Below, in pieces: positions 36,516 through 45,503 of a stretch of DNA of 64,000 bases. Under the pieces are notes generated by a model that had not been told where the DNA came from, made no database searches, and worked only from the letters and a program-made list of their open reading frames with translations. The position numbers and the translations under genes are program-made. The DNA lies in contig NZ_LWBP01000045.1 of assembly GCF_002078015.1 (NCBI RefSeq), positions 1 through 64,000 on the forward strand, given 5' to 3'. How positions within the stretch are numbered: position 1 is the stretch's first letter; every line of letters begins with the position of its first letter. The DNA is from Niastella populi (GTDB lineage Bacteria > Bacteroidota > Bacteroidia > Chitinophagales > Chitinophagaceae).

Positions 36516-36760
36516 AAAATACAGCTGCAAGCGAATACAGAATACAGCTGCAAGCTACAAGCTGTAAGCTGCAAGCGAATACAGAATACAGCTGCAAGCT
36601 ACAAGCTGTAAGCTGTAAGCGAATACAAAATACAGCTGCAAGCTGTAAGCTGTAAGCTGCAAGCGAATACAGAATACAGCTGCAAGCTACAAGCTGTAAG
36701 CTGCAAGCGAATACAGAATACAGCTGCAAGCTGCAAGCTGTAAGGGAATACAAAATACAG
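36516..36760. repeat. 44-bp tandem repeat array (CTGCAAGCTACAAGCTGTAAG words)
   Basis: A unit beginning GAATACAGAATACAGCTG recurs at 36533, 36577, 36621, 36665 and 36709, exactly 44 bp apart, then at 36746 after a shorter 37-bp copy; a partial unit precedes the first. Within each unit the word CTGCAAG/CTGTAAG recurs every 7 bp or so. Units differ by single bases. There are no unique spacers, so it is not a CRISPR array, and the long open frame across it is a by-product of periodicity. Confidence 0.9.
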
Positions 36761-36770
36761 CCTAAAGCCT

Positions 36771-36835
36771 GTAAACTAAGAACTAAGAACTATGAACTAT
36801 GAACTGTGAACTGCGAACAGTGAACAGTGAACTGT
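36771..36835. repeat. Short word repeat (GTGAACTGTGAACTG type)
   Basis: Degenerate words of 7-9 bp (AACTAAGAAC, TATGAAC, TGTGAAC, AGTGAAC) run directly after the 44-bp array. No coding capacity is seen. It belongs to the same class of low-complexity intergenic filler as the other word repeats in this window. Confidence 0.7.
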
Positions 36836-36987
36836 TTTTCGATCTTTTTCCTTCATGGTAGTCAATCGAAAATGATAGAAAATAGTCGCGGAGATGTACT
36901 TTGCTGTAAATCAATAGTGTAAGTTTGAATGCCGCCTGCCAACCCTATAACCCCGGCCTGTCTTTTTCTTTCTTTTCTTTTGTTTCT

Positions 36988-37020
36988 TTTGTTATATTTT
37001 CGATTGTTTTCTTATTTTTG
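36988..37020 (+). promoter_or_regulatory. Candidate promoter of the DeoR gene and sugar operon
   Basis: A perfect -7 box TATTTTTG (37013-37020) follows a TTTG -33 box (36988-36991) with a 21-bp spacer, slightly longer than the usual 19. The surrounding sequence is strongly T-rich. The leader to the ATG at 37111 would be about 85 nt. Confidence 0.45.
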
Positions 37021-37110
37021 GTCAGAAACCCTGGTTTTCAAGGTCTGTTCGTAAATAATTTTCCTTTACAACCGGAAACGCCTAAAATTCGCACCACAAA
37101 ACAAAACTCA

Positions 37111-37878
37111 ATGTTACCTAATCAAAGGAGAGAGAAAATACTGGAAATGCTCCGCGAGGATGGTTCGGCAAAAGTGGGCGACCTGGCGCGGATCTTTAAA
37201 GTGACCGAAGTAACCATCAGGCAGGACCTTGAAAAACTTGAAAAAGAAGAAATGGTGATCCGCGAACATGGCGGCGCCTATCTTAAAAATATCGAAGACC
37301 AGGTGAAAGGTTTTTACGTGGCGCACCAGGAATTACATACGATGCAGAAAGAAAAGATCGCCACCAAATGCCTCGAGTTCATTGAAAGCGGCGATACCAT
37401 CATTCTCGATTCGGGTTCTACCGTAACCGAGATCGCCCGGAAATTAAAAGGTTTTCGAAACCTCACGGTGATCACCAACGCCCTGAACATTGCCATGATG
37501 CTGGGCACCGAACCCGGTATTGAAGTGGTGATGACCGGCGGCGAATTCAAACCGCCTACCTTATCGCTGACCGGACAAAAAGCTGCCGATTTCTTTAAAG
37601 GCATCAATGTATCGAAACTCTTTCTGGCAACCGCCGGCATTTCACTAAAATCGGGATTGACCTATCCCAGCCTTAGCGATATCATAGTAAAAAAAGCCAT
37701 GATAGAAGCGGCCGAAACGACCTACCTGGTAGCCGATTCTTCCAAAATAGGAAAGAACGCCTTTGCCAGTCTGGGCGCTTTGTCACTCATTAATTACATT
37801 ATTACCGACGACGGTATTGAAGATAAAGACAGGAAATTGTTTGAAGAGCACGAAGTAGAACTGATCATTGCCACATAA
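37111..37878 (+). CDS. DeoR-family transcriptional regulator
   Basis: The frame extends upstream to 36925 but the added 62 residues are T-rich low-complexity translation; the ATG at 37111 gives a normal 255-residue protein. An N-terminal DeoR winged helix (RREKILEMLREDGSAKVGDL, then VTIRQDLEKLEKE) is followed by the DeoRC sugar-phosphate sensor domain (DSGSTVTEIARKL, TGGEF, and the late ADSSKIGK). DeoR proteins usually repress the adjacent sugar operon and respond to a phosphorylated intermediate. It is the first gene of the sugar catabolic cluster and is separated from the isomerase gene by 93 bp holding a palindrome. Confidence 0.92.
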   Translation: MLPNQRREKILEMLREDGSAKVGDLARIFKVTEVTIRQDLEKLEKEEMVIREHGGAYLKNIEDQVKGFYVAHQELHTMQKEKIATKCLEFIESGDTIILDSGSTVTEIARKLKGFRNLTVITNALNIAMMLGTEPGIEVVMTGGEFKPPTLSLTGQKAADFFKGINVSKLFLATAGISLKSGLTYPSLSDIIVKKAMIEAAETTYLVADSSKIGKNAFASLGALSLINYIITDDGIEDKDRKLFEEHEVELIIAT

Positions 37879-37892
37879 CAAGAAAGTATGGC

Positions 37893-37907
37893 CCACCTTC
37901 AAGGTGG
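37893..37907. repeat. Palindrome CCACCTT-C-AAGGTGG after the DeoR gene
   Basis: Perfect 7-bp arms around one base lie 15 bp past the DeoR stop, followed by ACCACACTTTGG and a T-run (ACTTTTTG). It may be a weak terminator or attenuator between the regulator and the catabolic genes. Its wording resembles the palindrome at 41345-41377. Confidence 0.45.
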
Positions 37908-37971
37908 ACCACACTTTGGAACTTTTTGAACAGCACACATTATTACCACATTACGGAAAACAAGCACTAGG

Positions 37972-39387
37972 ATGAAATCGAATATTAAAACAACGCTCGG
38001 TGTTATCATTGGAAACAGGGATTTTTTTCCTGATAAATTAGTTGCCGAAGCGCGCACAGAGATTGTTGCCCTTTTTGAAAAGCTCAACATTACCCCCATC
38101 CTGCTCACCGATGCCGATACCAAACTCGGCGGAGTAGAAACATTTAAAGAAGCGCAACGCTGTGCCGATCTGTTTAAAAAACATGCCGACAGTATCCAGG
38201 GCATATTGGTGGTGCTGCCCAACTTCGGTGATGAAAAAGGCGTTGCCGAAACCATAAAACTCGCTAACCTCAATGTGCCTGTACTGGTGCAGGGTTATCC
38301 CGACGACCTGAATAAAATGGATGTGGTGAACAGAAGAGACGCCTGGTGCGGCAAGATCTCCGTTTGCAACAACCTGTATCAATTCGGAATAAAATATTCG
38401 CTTACTACTAAACATGTGGTAAGTCCGTCAGATGAATCGTTCATCACCGACCTGAAAAACTTTATTGCCGTTTGCCGTGTGGTAAAGGGCATGCGTAATG
38501 TGCGTATAGGCGCGGTAGGGGCCCGGCCCGGCGCGTTCAATACCGTTCGCTACAGTGAAAAGATCCTGCAACGGAACGGCATTTCGGTAACCACGGTCGA
38601 CCTGTCTGAAATATTAGGCAATGCCAACAAACTAACGGCCGACCATGCCCGCGTAAAGGAAAAACTCGATGGCATTAAAGCATATACCTCAACCGGCAAA
38701 ACGCCCAATGAGAAGCTGGTACAAATTGCGAAACTCGATGTGGTGCTGGCCGATTTCATGGCCGAGAACGCCCTCGACGCTACCGCCATTCAATGCTGGA
38801 CCTCCCTGCAACAGAACTATGGCTGCAACGTGTGCACCAGCATGAGTATGATGAGTGAGAACATGCTGCCCAGCGCCTGCGAGGTAGATGTTACCGGAAC
38901 GCTGAGCATGTATGCCATGCAGCTGGCTTCGGGCACACCGAGCGCGCTGGTTGACTGGAATAACAACTATGCCAATGACGATAGCAAGTGCGTATTGTTC
39001 CATTGCGGTAACTGGGCGAAATCTTTTTTACCCGATATCCAGATCAGCACCGCGCCGATCCTCGGAACATCTGTAGGCGTTGAAAATACCTATGGTGCGT
39101 TAGAAGGCCGTACCCCCGCGTCGCCGCTTACCTATGGCAGAATAAGCACTGATGACAGTCTGGGTATTATAAAAGCATACGTTGGCGAAGGCGAGTTGAC
39201 GAACGATGCGCTGAACACATTCGGCAACCGCGCGGTAGCGCAGATCAACAACCTGCAGGGACTGATGCAGTATGTATGCCGCAATGGCTTCGAACACCAT
39301 GTGGTAATGAACGCCAGCAAAACGGCGGGCATCCTTACCGAAGCCTTTGATAATTACCTGGGCTGGAAGGTGTATCAGCATGGTTAG
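37972..39387 (+). CDS. L-fucose/L-arabinose isomerase-family protein
   Basis: The 471-residue protein has the three-domain pattern of the L-fucose/L-arabinose isomerase superfamily: the N-terminal GVIIGNRDFFPD, the LPNFGDEKG segment, a middle domain with IGAVGARPGAFNTVRYSE, then AIQCWTSLQQNYG, MSMMSENMLPSACEVDVTG (metal-binding acidic region) and VLFHCGNW. These enzymes interconvert aldoses and ketoses using a divalent metal. The exact sugar cannot be read. In this operon it should make the ketose that the FGGY kinase phosphorylates before the split transketolase acts, which would fit D-apiose to D-apulose; that is inference. Confidence 0.82.
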   Translation: MKSNIKTTLGVIIGNRDFFPDKLVAEARTEIVALFEKLNITPILLTDADTKLGGVETFKEAQRCADLFKKHADSIQGILVVLPNFGDEKGVAETIKLANLNVPVLVQGYPDDLNKMDVVNRRDAWCGKISVCNNLYQFGIKYSLTTKHVVSPSDESFITDLKNFIAVCRVVKGMRNVRIGAVGARPGAFNTVRYSEKILQRNGISVTTVDLSEILGNANKLTADHARVKEKLDGIKAYTSTGKTPNEKLVQIAKLDVVLADFMAENALDATAIQCWTSLQQNYGCNVCTSMSMMSENMLPSACEVDVTGTLSMYAMQLASGTPSALVDWNNNYANDDSKCVLFHCGNWAKSFLPDIQISTAPILGTSVGVENTYGALEGRTPASPLTYGRISTDDSLGIIKAYVGEGELTNDALNTFGNRAVAQINNLQGLMQYVCRNGFEHHVVMNASKTAGILTEAFDNYLGWKVYQHG

Positions 39388-39395
39388 TTGATAAG

Positions 39396-39486
39396 GCATA
39401 AAGGCACAGAGGCATAGAGGCATAAAGGAAGGAAGCGAGGCCGGAAGTTGAAGAACTACAAACCATAAACTACAAACCATAAACGG
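39396..39486. repeat. Word repeats (AGGCATAAAGGCA and ACTACAAACCATAA types)
   Basis: Positions 39396-39441 repeat the words AGGCATA/AAGGCA; positions 39448-39486 repeat ACTACAAACCATAA twice. They fill the gap between the isomerase and transketolase genes. The first family recurs in reverse orientation at 56371-56424. Confidence 0.7.
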
Positions 39487-39491
39487 TTTCT

Positions 39492-40322
39492 ATGGAAAGG
39501 ATTGATCTTTTAAAACGATCTGTCGAATACAGAAAAAAGATACTTAAGTACATCGTTGGCGCTAAAGCCGGCCATACCGGCGGCAGCCTGAGCTGTATCG
39601 ACATCCTGAATGTATTGTACAATCATGTGTTGAATGTATCGCCGCAGAATTTTTCCTCGCCCAACCGCGACCGGTATATTCAAAGCAAGGGCCACTGTGT
39701 GGAAGCATTGTTTGTGGTGCTGGCCGATAAAGGTTTCTTTCCCGAAGAACACCTGGAAACGCTTTGCCAGTATAAATCGCACTACATTGGCCACCCAACG
39801 CGTAAGGTAAAAGGAGTGGAACAGAATACCGGCGCCTTAGGCCATGGCCTGCCCATTGCAGTTGGCAATGCCATCGCCGCGAAACTCGATAAAAAAGATT
39901 ACAAAGTATACACGCTGATGGGCGATGGCGAACTGCCCGAAGGCTCCAACTGGGAAGCTGCGTTGACGGCTGCACACTACAAACTCGACAACCTGTGTGC
40001 GATCGTAGATAAAAATACCTTACAGATCACCGCGCCAACAACTGAAGTATGTAATACCGACCCGCTCGATGAAAAGTGGAAAGCATTTGGCTGGGCCGTT
40101 AAGGAAGTAGACGGGCACGACCTGGAGGCGCTGAAAAAAGCATTCGACAGCCTGCCCTTTGAGCCCGGCAAACCCAGCGTTATCATTGCCCATACCGTGA
40201 AGGGCAAGGGCGTGAGCTTTATGGAAAATAATCTCAAGTGGCACCACGGGGTACCGGATAAGGAAGAATATGCTTTAGCATTGAATGAATTGGAGAATAG
40301 TATCCGGAAGGCAGCGGTGTAA
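39492..40322 (+). CDS. Transketolase N-terminal subunit (thiamine-diphosphate binding)
   Basis: The 276-residue protein corresponds to the N-terminal third of transketolase: GHTGGSLSCIDIL near the start, KGHCVEALFVVLADKG, GALGHGLPIAVGNAIA, and the diphosphate/metal motif MGDGELPEGSNWEAA ending in VDKN. It stops where a one-chain transketolase would continue into the pyrimidine-binding domain, which is encoded by the next gene. Split transketolases are typical of dedicated catabolic pathways such as apulose-4-phosphate or sulfoquinovose breakdown, beside housekeeping one-chain enzymes. It would transfer a two-carbon ketol unit from the kinase product to an aldose phosphate. Confidence 0.9.
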   Translation: MERIDLLKRSVEYRKKILKYIVGAKAGHTGGSLSCIDILNVLYNHVLNVSPQNFSSPNRDRYIQSKGHCVEALFVVLADKGFFPEEHLETLCQYKSHYIGHPTRKVKGVEQNTGALGHGLPIAVGNAIAAKLDKKDYKVYTLMGDGELPEGSNWEAALTAAHYKLDNLCAIVDKNTLQITAPTTEVCNTDPLDEKWKAFGWAVKEVDGHDLEALKKAFDSLPFEPGKPSVIIAHTVKGKGVSFMENNLKWHHGVPDKEEYALALNELENSIRKAAV

Positions 40323-40343
40323 AGAAGTAAGAAGGCCGCGCAT

Positions 40344-40379
40344 TGAAACTATAAACGATAAACCAGAAACGAGAAACTG
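40344..40379. repeat. Word repeat (GAAAC/TAAAC type) between the transketolase genes
   Basis: The words GAAAC, TAAAC and GAAAC recur every 7-8 bp through the 60-bp gap between the two transketolase subunit genes. There is no coding content. Confidence 0.6.
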
Positions 40380-40382
40380 AGT

Positions 40383-41342
40383 ATGGCGCATATAGAAACA
40401 ACAGATCCGAACGGATACAAACCGAACCAGGAGATCTTCTCAGAAGTGCTACAGTCGCTGGCCGCCGGCGATCGCGATATCATTGCCGTTACCAGCGATT
40501 CGCGTGGCTCGGGCAAACTGGTGCCTTTCGGTAAAAAGTTCCCTGAGCAAATTGTAGAAGTAGGCATAGCCGAACAAAACCTGGTAGGTGTAGCCGCCGG
40601 TTTGGCTGCTGCGGGAAAAAAAGTATTTGCGGTTTCTCCGGCCTGCTTTTTAACGGCAAGGGCGCTGGAGCAGATAAAAAACGATGTGGCGTATAGCGAC
40701 AATCCCGTAACGGTAGTAGGCATCAGCGCCGGCGTAAGTTATGGCGCGCTCGGTTCTACCCATCATAGCCTGCACGACTTCGCCGCACTGAGGGCGATCA
40801 ATAATATTACGGTAGTAGTGCCCGCCGATAATTTCGAAACGGCCCGGGCAACGGAACTGGCGGCTACAACAAACAGCCCGGTGTATCTTCGGTTTGGGAA
40901 AAAGGTGATGAACAGCCTGAAAGAAGTGAACGACGATACCTTTGTTTTTGGCAAAGGCCGCGTCATCACCGAAGGCAACGACGCCGCCATCATCGCCTGC
41001 GGCGAAACCGTTTTCCCTGCCGTACAGGCGGCAAAACTGCTGGCGGCGCAGGGCATTGATGTTACGGTGGTAAGCATGCATACCATTAAACCGCTGGATA
41101 CTGACCTGCTGGCAAAACTGGCGCAGCAATGTAAAGCCATCGTTACGGTGGAAGAACACAGCGTGTATGGCGGACTGGGTGAGGCCTGCGCTTCCTACCT
41201 GATGCAGCATGGTTTGCACAAACCGTTCCGGATAGTGGGCATACCCGATGAATATACCGTTACCGGTTCACAACAGGATATCTTCAATCATTATCATATA
41301 ACGAAAGAAGGAATTGCCGATGTGGTGAAGAAGTTGTTGTAA
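40383..41342 (+). CDS. Transketolase C-terminal subunit (pyrimidine-binding and C-terminal domains)
   Basis: The 319-residue protein matches the second part of transketolase: AVTSDSRGSGKL, FPEQIVEVGIAEQNLVGVAAGLAAAGK (catalytic Glu within VGIAEQN), GSTHHSLHDFAALR, then the C-terminal domain with VVSMHTIKPLD and TVEEHSVYGGLGEA. Together with the preceding gene it makes one complete enzyme. A large palindrome begins 2 bp after its stop, before the ABC transporter genes. Confidence 0.9.
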   Translation: MAHIETTDPNGYKPNQEIFSEVLQSLAAGDRDIIAVTSDSRGSGKLVPFGKKFPEQIVEVGIAEQNLVGVAAGLAAAGKKVFAVSPACFLTARALEQIKNDVAYSDNPVTVVGISAGVSYGALGSTHHSLHDFAALRAINNITVVVPADNFETARATELAATTNSPVYLRFGKKVMNSLKEVNDDTFVFGKGRVITEGNDAAIIACGETVFPAVQAAKLLAAQGIDVTVVSMHTIKPLDTDLLAKLAQQCKAIVTVEEHSVYGGLGEACASYLMQHGLHKPFRIVGIPDEYTVTGSQQDIFNHYHITKEGIADVVKKLL

Positions 41343-41344
41343 AC

Positions 41345-41377
41345 AGGTGTGCCACACTTTTAAAGTGTGGCACACCT
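41345..41377. repeat. Near-perfect 33-bp palindrome between transketolase and ABC importer genes
   Basis: Arms AGGTGTGCCACACTTT (41345-41360) and AAAGTGTGGCACACCT (41362-41377) are exact complements around a single T. As RNA it would form a long hairpin directly after the transketolase stop. It has no T-run after it, so it may protect or punctuate the mRNA rather than end it, or it may be a REP-like repeat. Similar words (CCACACTTT) occur after the palindrome at 37893. Confidence 0.75.
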
Positions 41378-41404
41378 AAGCCGATTAAACATTAATTATT
41401 TCAA

Positions 41405-42364
41405 ATGAAACGAAGCTTGCCGCTATATATAAAAATATCATTGCTTAGCCTGCTGGTAGTACTGTTTGCCCAGTGTAAACAACAGCAGAAAGCTGAGAAC
41501 GGGAAGAAAAAGATCGCCGTTGTAGTATCAACACTCAACAATCCCTGGTTTGTATTCCTGGCAGAGACCGCCGCAGCCAAAGCTACGGCATTGGGGTACG
41601 ATGCCAAAGTATTCGACTCGCAGAACAACACCGCTACGGAAGGCGATCATTTTGAAAATATAATCGTAGCCGGTTTCGACGCCATCCTCTTTAATTCAAC
41701 CGATGCCAATGGCTCCGTGGCCAATGTAATGAAGGCGAAAAAAGCAGGCATCCCGGTTTTTTGTATGGACCGCGAAATAAATGCCACCAATGCCGCTACC
41801 TCGCAGATCCTGAGCGACAGCTATTCCGGTGCAGTTGCCATCGGCGTAAGCTTTACCCAACAATTGAAAAAGAAAGGCCGCTATGTTGAACTGCTTGGCC
41901 TGGTAGGTGACAATAATACCTGGGCGCGCTCGAAAGGTTTTCATAGCGTAACGGATAATTATCCCGGTTTACAGATGGTGGCCCGGCAAAGCGCCGACTT
42001 CGATCGCAACAAGGCGATGGAAGTAATGGAAAGCATTTTGCAGGCGCACCCTGATATAGATGCCGTGTTCTGCGGCAATGATGGTATGGCCATGGGCGCC
42101 TACCAGGCATTGGTTGCGGCCGGTAAAGCCACTAAAGTAAAAGTGTTCGGGTTCGATGGCGCCGAAGATGTGATCACCGCCATAAAAGAAAATAAGGTAT
42201 ACGGCACCGGTATGCAGTTTCCCAAAGTAATGGCCGAAACCGCGGCGCAGTTTGCCGATGAATACATTAAGGGCAGAAGGGATTTCCCGCAAAAGATACC
42301 GGTAGCTGTAGAACTGGTAACACCCAAAAACATCAACGATTACATTGCCTACGGAAAAAAATAA
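41405..42364 (+). CDS. Sugar ABC transporter substrate-binding lipoprotein (ribose type)
   Basis: The 319-residue protein has a lipoprotein signal ending FAQC (about C24) and a periplasmic-binding-protein type 1 fold: [86 protein letters not shown], and [14 protein letters not shown]. These are the canonical RbsB-like ligand contacts, so it binds a free pentose-like sugar. ABC sugar importers are uncommon in Bacteroidota, which usually use TonB systems and permeases. It leads a tight four-gene transporter block. Confidence 0.92.
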   Translation: MKRSLPLYIKISLLSLLVVLFAQCKQQQKAENGKKKIAVVVSTLNNPWFVFLAETAAAKATALGYDAKVFDSQNNTATEGDHFENIIVAGFDAILFNSTDANGSVANVMKAKKAGIPVFCMDREINATNAATSQILSDSYSGAVAIGVSFTQQLKKKGRYVELLGLVGDNNTWARSKGFHSVTDNYPGLQMVARQSADFDRNKAMEVMESILQAHPDIDAVFCGNDGMAMGAYQALVAAGKATKVKVFGFDGAEDVITAIKENKVYGTGMQFPKVMAETAAQFADEYIKGRRDFPQKIPVAVELVTPKNINDYIAYGKK

Positions 42365-42367
42365 AGC

Positions 42368-43003
42368 ATGGCCAGGAAAATAATAAAATACCTGTTGCTG
42401 ACGGCTGTTATAGGATTGCTTGCCTATAAATCTGTCTTCATCATAAAACTCAGCGAGCTGCAAGTAATAGAACCGAAGGCCTTCGATGCCCCGGCTTTTA
42501 CCCAACAGCTCTGGGATACAAAATTACCCGCGAAGCTCGACAGTGCGCTTACGCTCGATGCCCTGCAGGCCGAATTGAAAGCTAACCCGGGCCGGGCTTT
42601 TGAAACGTATTTCAACTCCATGAGTATCGGTAACGTGCAGTACACCCTGGTAAAGGTAACCGGTAAGGTGCTTTCGGTAAATGAAGATGATGTGGTATTA
42701 CTTACCGGCGCCAGGGATGCGCAACGCACTGTAAAAATAGCCACCGAATATGTTTATGGCAATGCTATCCGCGATGCATCGCGGTTGGTGAAAATCAAAG
42801 ATTTTGTGAACACCACCGATCTGAATAAAATTTCGGAAGAGCTGAATAAGCGGGTGCGCACAAAAGTGTTGCCTGCCTTTAAGGGTACCGTACAAAAAGG
42901 CGATAGTGTCGATTGTACCGGCGCCATCGGGCTTAACCAGGCGCACTATTCGTTAGACGGCCTGGAAATTTTACCTGTTCAATGTAAAATCATTCAGCAA
43001 TAA
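42368..43003 (+). CDS. DUF2291-family inner-membrane-anchored protein
   Basis: The 211-residue protein has one N-terminal membrane anchor (residues about 7-25) followed by a beta-rich domain: FDAPAFTQQLWDTKL, the middle GKVLSVNEDDVVLLTG, and GSYVDC-like QKGDSVDCTGAIG near the C-terminus. The pattern matches DUF2291 proteins, which occur inside ribose-type sugar ABC operons and may be accessory lipid- or periplasm-facing factors. It starts 3 bp after the binding-protein stop and ends immediately before the ATPase start, so it is translationally coupled to both. Confidence 0.8.
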   Translation: MARKIIKYLLLTAVIGLLAYKSVFIIKLSELQVIEPKAFDAPAFTQQLWDTKLPAKLDSALTLDALQAELKANPGRAFETYFNSMSIGNVQYTLVKVTGKVLSVNEDDVVLLTGARDAQRTVKIATEYVYGNAIRDASRLVKIKDFVNTTDLNKISEELNKRVRTKVLPAFKGTVQKGDSVDCTGAIGLNQAHYSLDGLEILPVQCKIIQQ

Positions 43004-44518
43004 ATGTTGATTGCACAAAACATAACGAAAAAGTTTGCCGGGGTTACCGCACTCAACAATGTGCACCTCGAACTGCATCCCGGAATGGTGAATGCCATTA
43101 TCGGGGAGAACGGTGCGGGCAAGTCGACCCTCATGAAAATACTTTCAGGAGTGCATACCGATTACGAGGGGAGTATAATTTACAACAACGAAACGCTGAA
43201 ACTTGCCGGTACCAAAGATGCAGAAGCCAAAGGCATTGTGATCATCCACCAGGAACTGAACCTGGTACCCGGGTTGAGCATCACCGAAAATATCTTTCTT
43301 GGCCGCGAGTTATGCAACGCCATAGGCATTCTCGACAAACGCGAAATGACGCGGGCGGCAAAGAAATTGATGGAGAAGGTAAAGCTGGATGTTGATGCCG
43401 GTACGTTGGTGGGTGACCTGAAAGTAGGTCAGCAGCAGTTGGTTGAAATTGCCAAAGCGCTGCACACAAAAGCCAGCGTTATCATAATGGATGAACCCAC
43501 TTCAGCCATCAGCGATAAGGAAGTGGATAACCTGTTTGTGATCGTCAACGAACTGCGCAATGAAGGCAAAACCATCGTTTATATTTCACATAAACTGAAA
43601 GAACTGTTCACCATTGCCGACCGGTTTGTGGTGATGCGCGACGGCTGTTCAATAGAAAGCGGGCTTATGTCGGAAATGACGCAGGACGGCCTCATTCGGA
43701 AAATGACGGGCCGTGCCGTGAGCGGAACAAGAGAGAACAGCAGCCAGGTGTTTACAGAACCGGTATTGCGTGTTCACAATGTCAACTTGAAAAATACCTC
43801 ACGCCATGCTTCAAACGTACTGACCGATATTTCCTTCACCCTGCACAAAGGGGAGATAGCAGGTTTGTACGGACTGATGGGCGCGGGAAGGACCGAACTG
43901 ATGGAGACCCTGTTCGGGCTGCATCCTAAACGGGCAACCGGTGATATGTATGTGAACGAACAACCGGTGCAGATACAATCGCCCATTCATGCCATCAAAC
44001 ACGGCATAGCGCTGGTGCCCGAGGATAGAAAAGCGCATGGACTAATTCTCGATCAAAAAATAAAAAGCAATATCAGCATAACTGTTTTGAACCAGTTGGA
44101 GAAATGGGGCATAGTGCTGCACAACAGGAAGGAAACCAATCTTTCGAAAGCGTATATACAACAACTGGGCATCAAAACCCATTCTGAAAATAACATTGCC
44201 GGCAACCTCAGCGGCGGTAATCAGCAAAAGATCGTGCTGGCCAAATGGCTCGCCACCAACCCACGCATCCTGTTGCTCGATGAGCCAACGCGCGGCATCG
44301 ATATCAATGCCCGTTTTGAGATCTACAACCTGATGAAAAAACTGGCCGGTGAGGGGATGGCCATTCTGCTGGTGTCGTCGGAACTGCCTGAAATACTTAC
44401 GGCATCGGACCGCGTGCTGGTAATGGCCGAAGGAAGACTGACCGCCGATATGCCGGTTGCGGAAGCCACGGAAAGCAATGTGCTCAAATATGCCATACAA
44501 CATAATATTACTGCCTGA
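43004..44518 (+). CDS. Sugar ABC transporter ATP-binding protein (RbsA type)
   Basis: The 504-residue protein has two ABC domains in one chain. Domain 1 has Walker A GENGAGKST (about residues 34-42), LKVGQQQLVEIAKAL and Walker B VIIMDEPTSAI. Domain 2 has the usual degenerate Walker A GLMGAGRTELMETLFG, the signature LSGGNQQKIVLAKWL and ILLLDEPTRGIDINAR. This is the standard arrangement for ribose/galactose-type importers. The ATG abuts the preceding stop, and its own stop overlaps the permease ATG by one base. Confidence 0.95.
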   Translation: MLIAQNITKKFAGVTALNNVHLELHPGMVNAIIGENGAGKSTLMKILSGVHTDYEGSIIYNNETLKLAGTKDAEAKGIVIIHQELNLVPGLSITENIFLGRELCNAIGILDKREMTRAAKKLMEKVKLDVDAGTLVGDLKVGQQQLVEIAKALHTKASVIIMDEPTSAISDKEVDNLFVIVNELRNEGKTIVYISHKLKELFTIADRFVVMRDGCSIESGLMSEMTQDGLIRKMTGRAVSGTRENSSQVFTEPVLRVHNVNLKNTSRHASNVLTDISFTLHKGEIAGLYGLMGAGRTELMETLFGLHPKRATGDMYVNEQPVQIQSPIHAIKHGIALVPEDRKAHGLILDQKIKSNISITVLNQLEKWGIVLHNRKETNLSKAYIQQLGIKTHSENNIAGNLSGGNQQKIVLAKWLATNPRILLLDEPTRGIDINARFEIYNLMKKLAGEGMAILLVSSELPEILTASDRVLVMAEGRLTADMPVAEATESNVLKYAIQHNITA

Positions 44519-45495
44519 TGATCGCTATTCAAAAAAATAATGCCTTAAACCTTGCCCGGCTGCAATCGCTGATCGCGATGGTAGTGCTCTGTATCATTAT
44601 TGCCATCATGAGCGATAAGTTCCTCACCATGGATAATGGCTGGAACGTGTTGCGGCAGATCTCTGTGAACATCTGCATCTCCGTAGGGATGACGCTCATT
44701 GTTCTTACCGCTGGTATAGATCTGTCGGTTGGGTCGGTTTTGGCGTTATGCGGCGCAATTACCGCCGGGTTGCTGAAGAATGGCATCAAACTGCCCACCC
44801 TCGATCTCTTTATTGGGTTTACCCTGCTGGGTTCACTGCTCGCCGGGATAATAGCCGGTGGTGCGCTTGGCCTCTTCAATGGGTTTGTTATTACAAAATT
44901 CAAAGTGCCGCCCTTTGTAAGCACATTGGCTATGTTGACCATTGCCCGCGGTTTAACCATGTTATGGACGCAGGGACATCCGATCAGTAATCTCGGTCCG
45001 GCCTTTTCAACCATCGGTACGGGTTGGATGCTGGGTATACCGGTACCCGTATGGATTGCCGGTGTGGTGGTGTTGCTGGCGATCTTCATTACCCGGCAAA
45101 CAAGACTGGGCCGCTATATCTATGCCATTGGCGGAAATGAAAATGCCGCCATCCTTTCAGGCATCAGTATCAATAAAGTTAAACTCATTGTATACGGAAT
45201 AGCCGGCGCACTGGCCGCGGTAGGCGGTATTATGGTTACCTCGCGGCTCGATTCGGCACAACCCAATGCCGGCACCGGTTATGAGCTCGATGCCATTGCC
45301 GCCGTGGTGATCGGTGGTACTTCTTTATCGGGCGGTAAAGGCAGTATCGGCGGTACCGTTATGGGCGCGGTGATCATCGGCGTGCTGAATAACGGGTTGG
45401 TATTATTGAACGTGTCGCCCTTCTGGCAACAGGTAGTAAAAGGCGCGGTTATTCTCATAGCCGTGATCATCGATAAAGGCGGTAAAAAGAAATAG
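44518..45495 (+). CDS. Sugar ABC transporter permease (RbsC type)
   Basis: The 325-residue protein has eight to ten membrane helices and the RbsC-family blocks TAGIDLSVGSVLALCGAI, FNGFVITKFKVPPFVSTLAM, GRYIYAIGGNENAAILSGIS and AVVIGGTSLSGGKGSIGGT. Its start codon overlaps the ATPase stop (TGATG), so translation is coupled. One permease gene implies a homodimeric channel, as for ribose. The next gene is the FGGY kinase after a 132-bp gap filled by word repeats. Confidence 0.95.
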   Translation: MIAIQKNNALNLARLQSLIAMVVLCIIIAIMSDKFLTMDNGWNVLRQISVNICISVGMTLIVLTAGIDLSVGSVLALCGAITAGLLKNGIKLPTLDLFIGFTLLGSLLAGIIAGGALGLFNGFVITKFKVPPFVSTLAMLTIARGLTMLWTQGHPISNLGPAFSTIGTGWMLGIPVPVWIAGVVVLLAIFITRQTRLGRYIYAIGGNENAAILSGISINKVKLIVYGIAGALAAVGGIMVTSRLDSAQPNAGTGYELDAIAAVVIGGTSLSGGKGSIGGTVMGAVIIGVLNNGLVLLNVSPFWQQVVKGAVILIAVIIDKGGKKK

Positions 45496-45503
45496 CCAAT
45501 TGC

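Noticed and set aside
36484-36753. An 89-codon open frame on the minus strand
   Set aside because: It is a translation of the 44-bp tandem repeat (alternating CSLQL and YS words) with no signal, domain or start context.
36516-36760. CRISPR array
   Set aside because: The units are directly adjacent 44-bp repeats without unique spacers, and no cas genes are present.
36925-37110. N-terminal extension of the DeoR protein
   Set aside because: It translates T-rich promoter sequence; the DeoR winged helix begins normally at the ATG at 37111.
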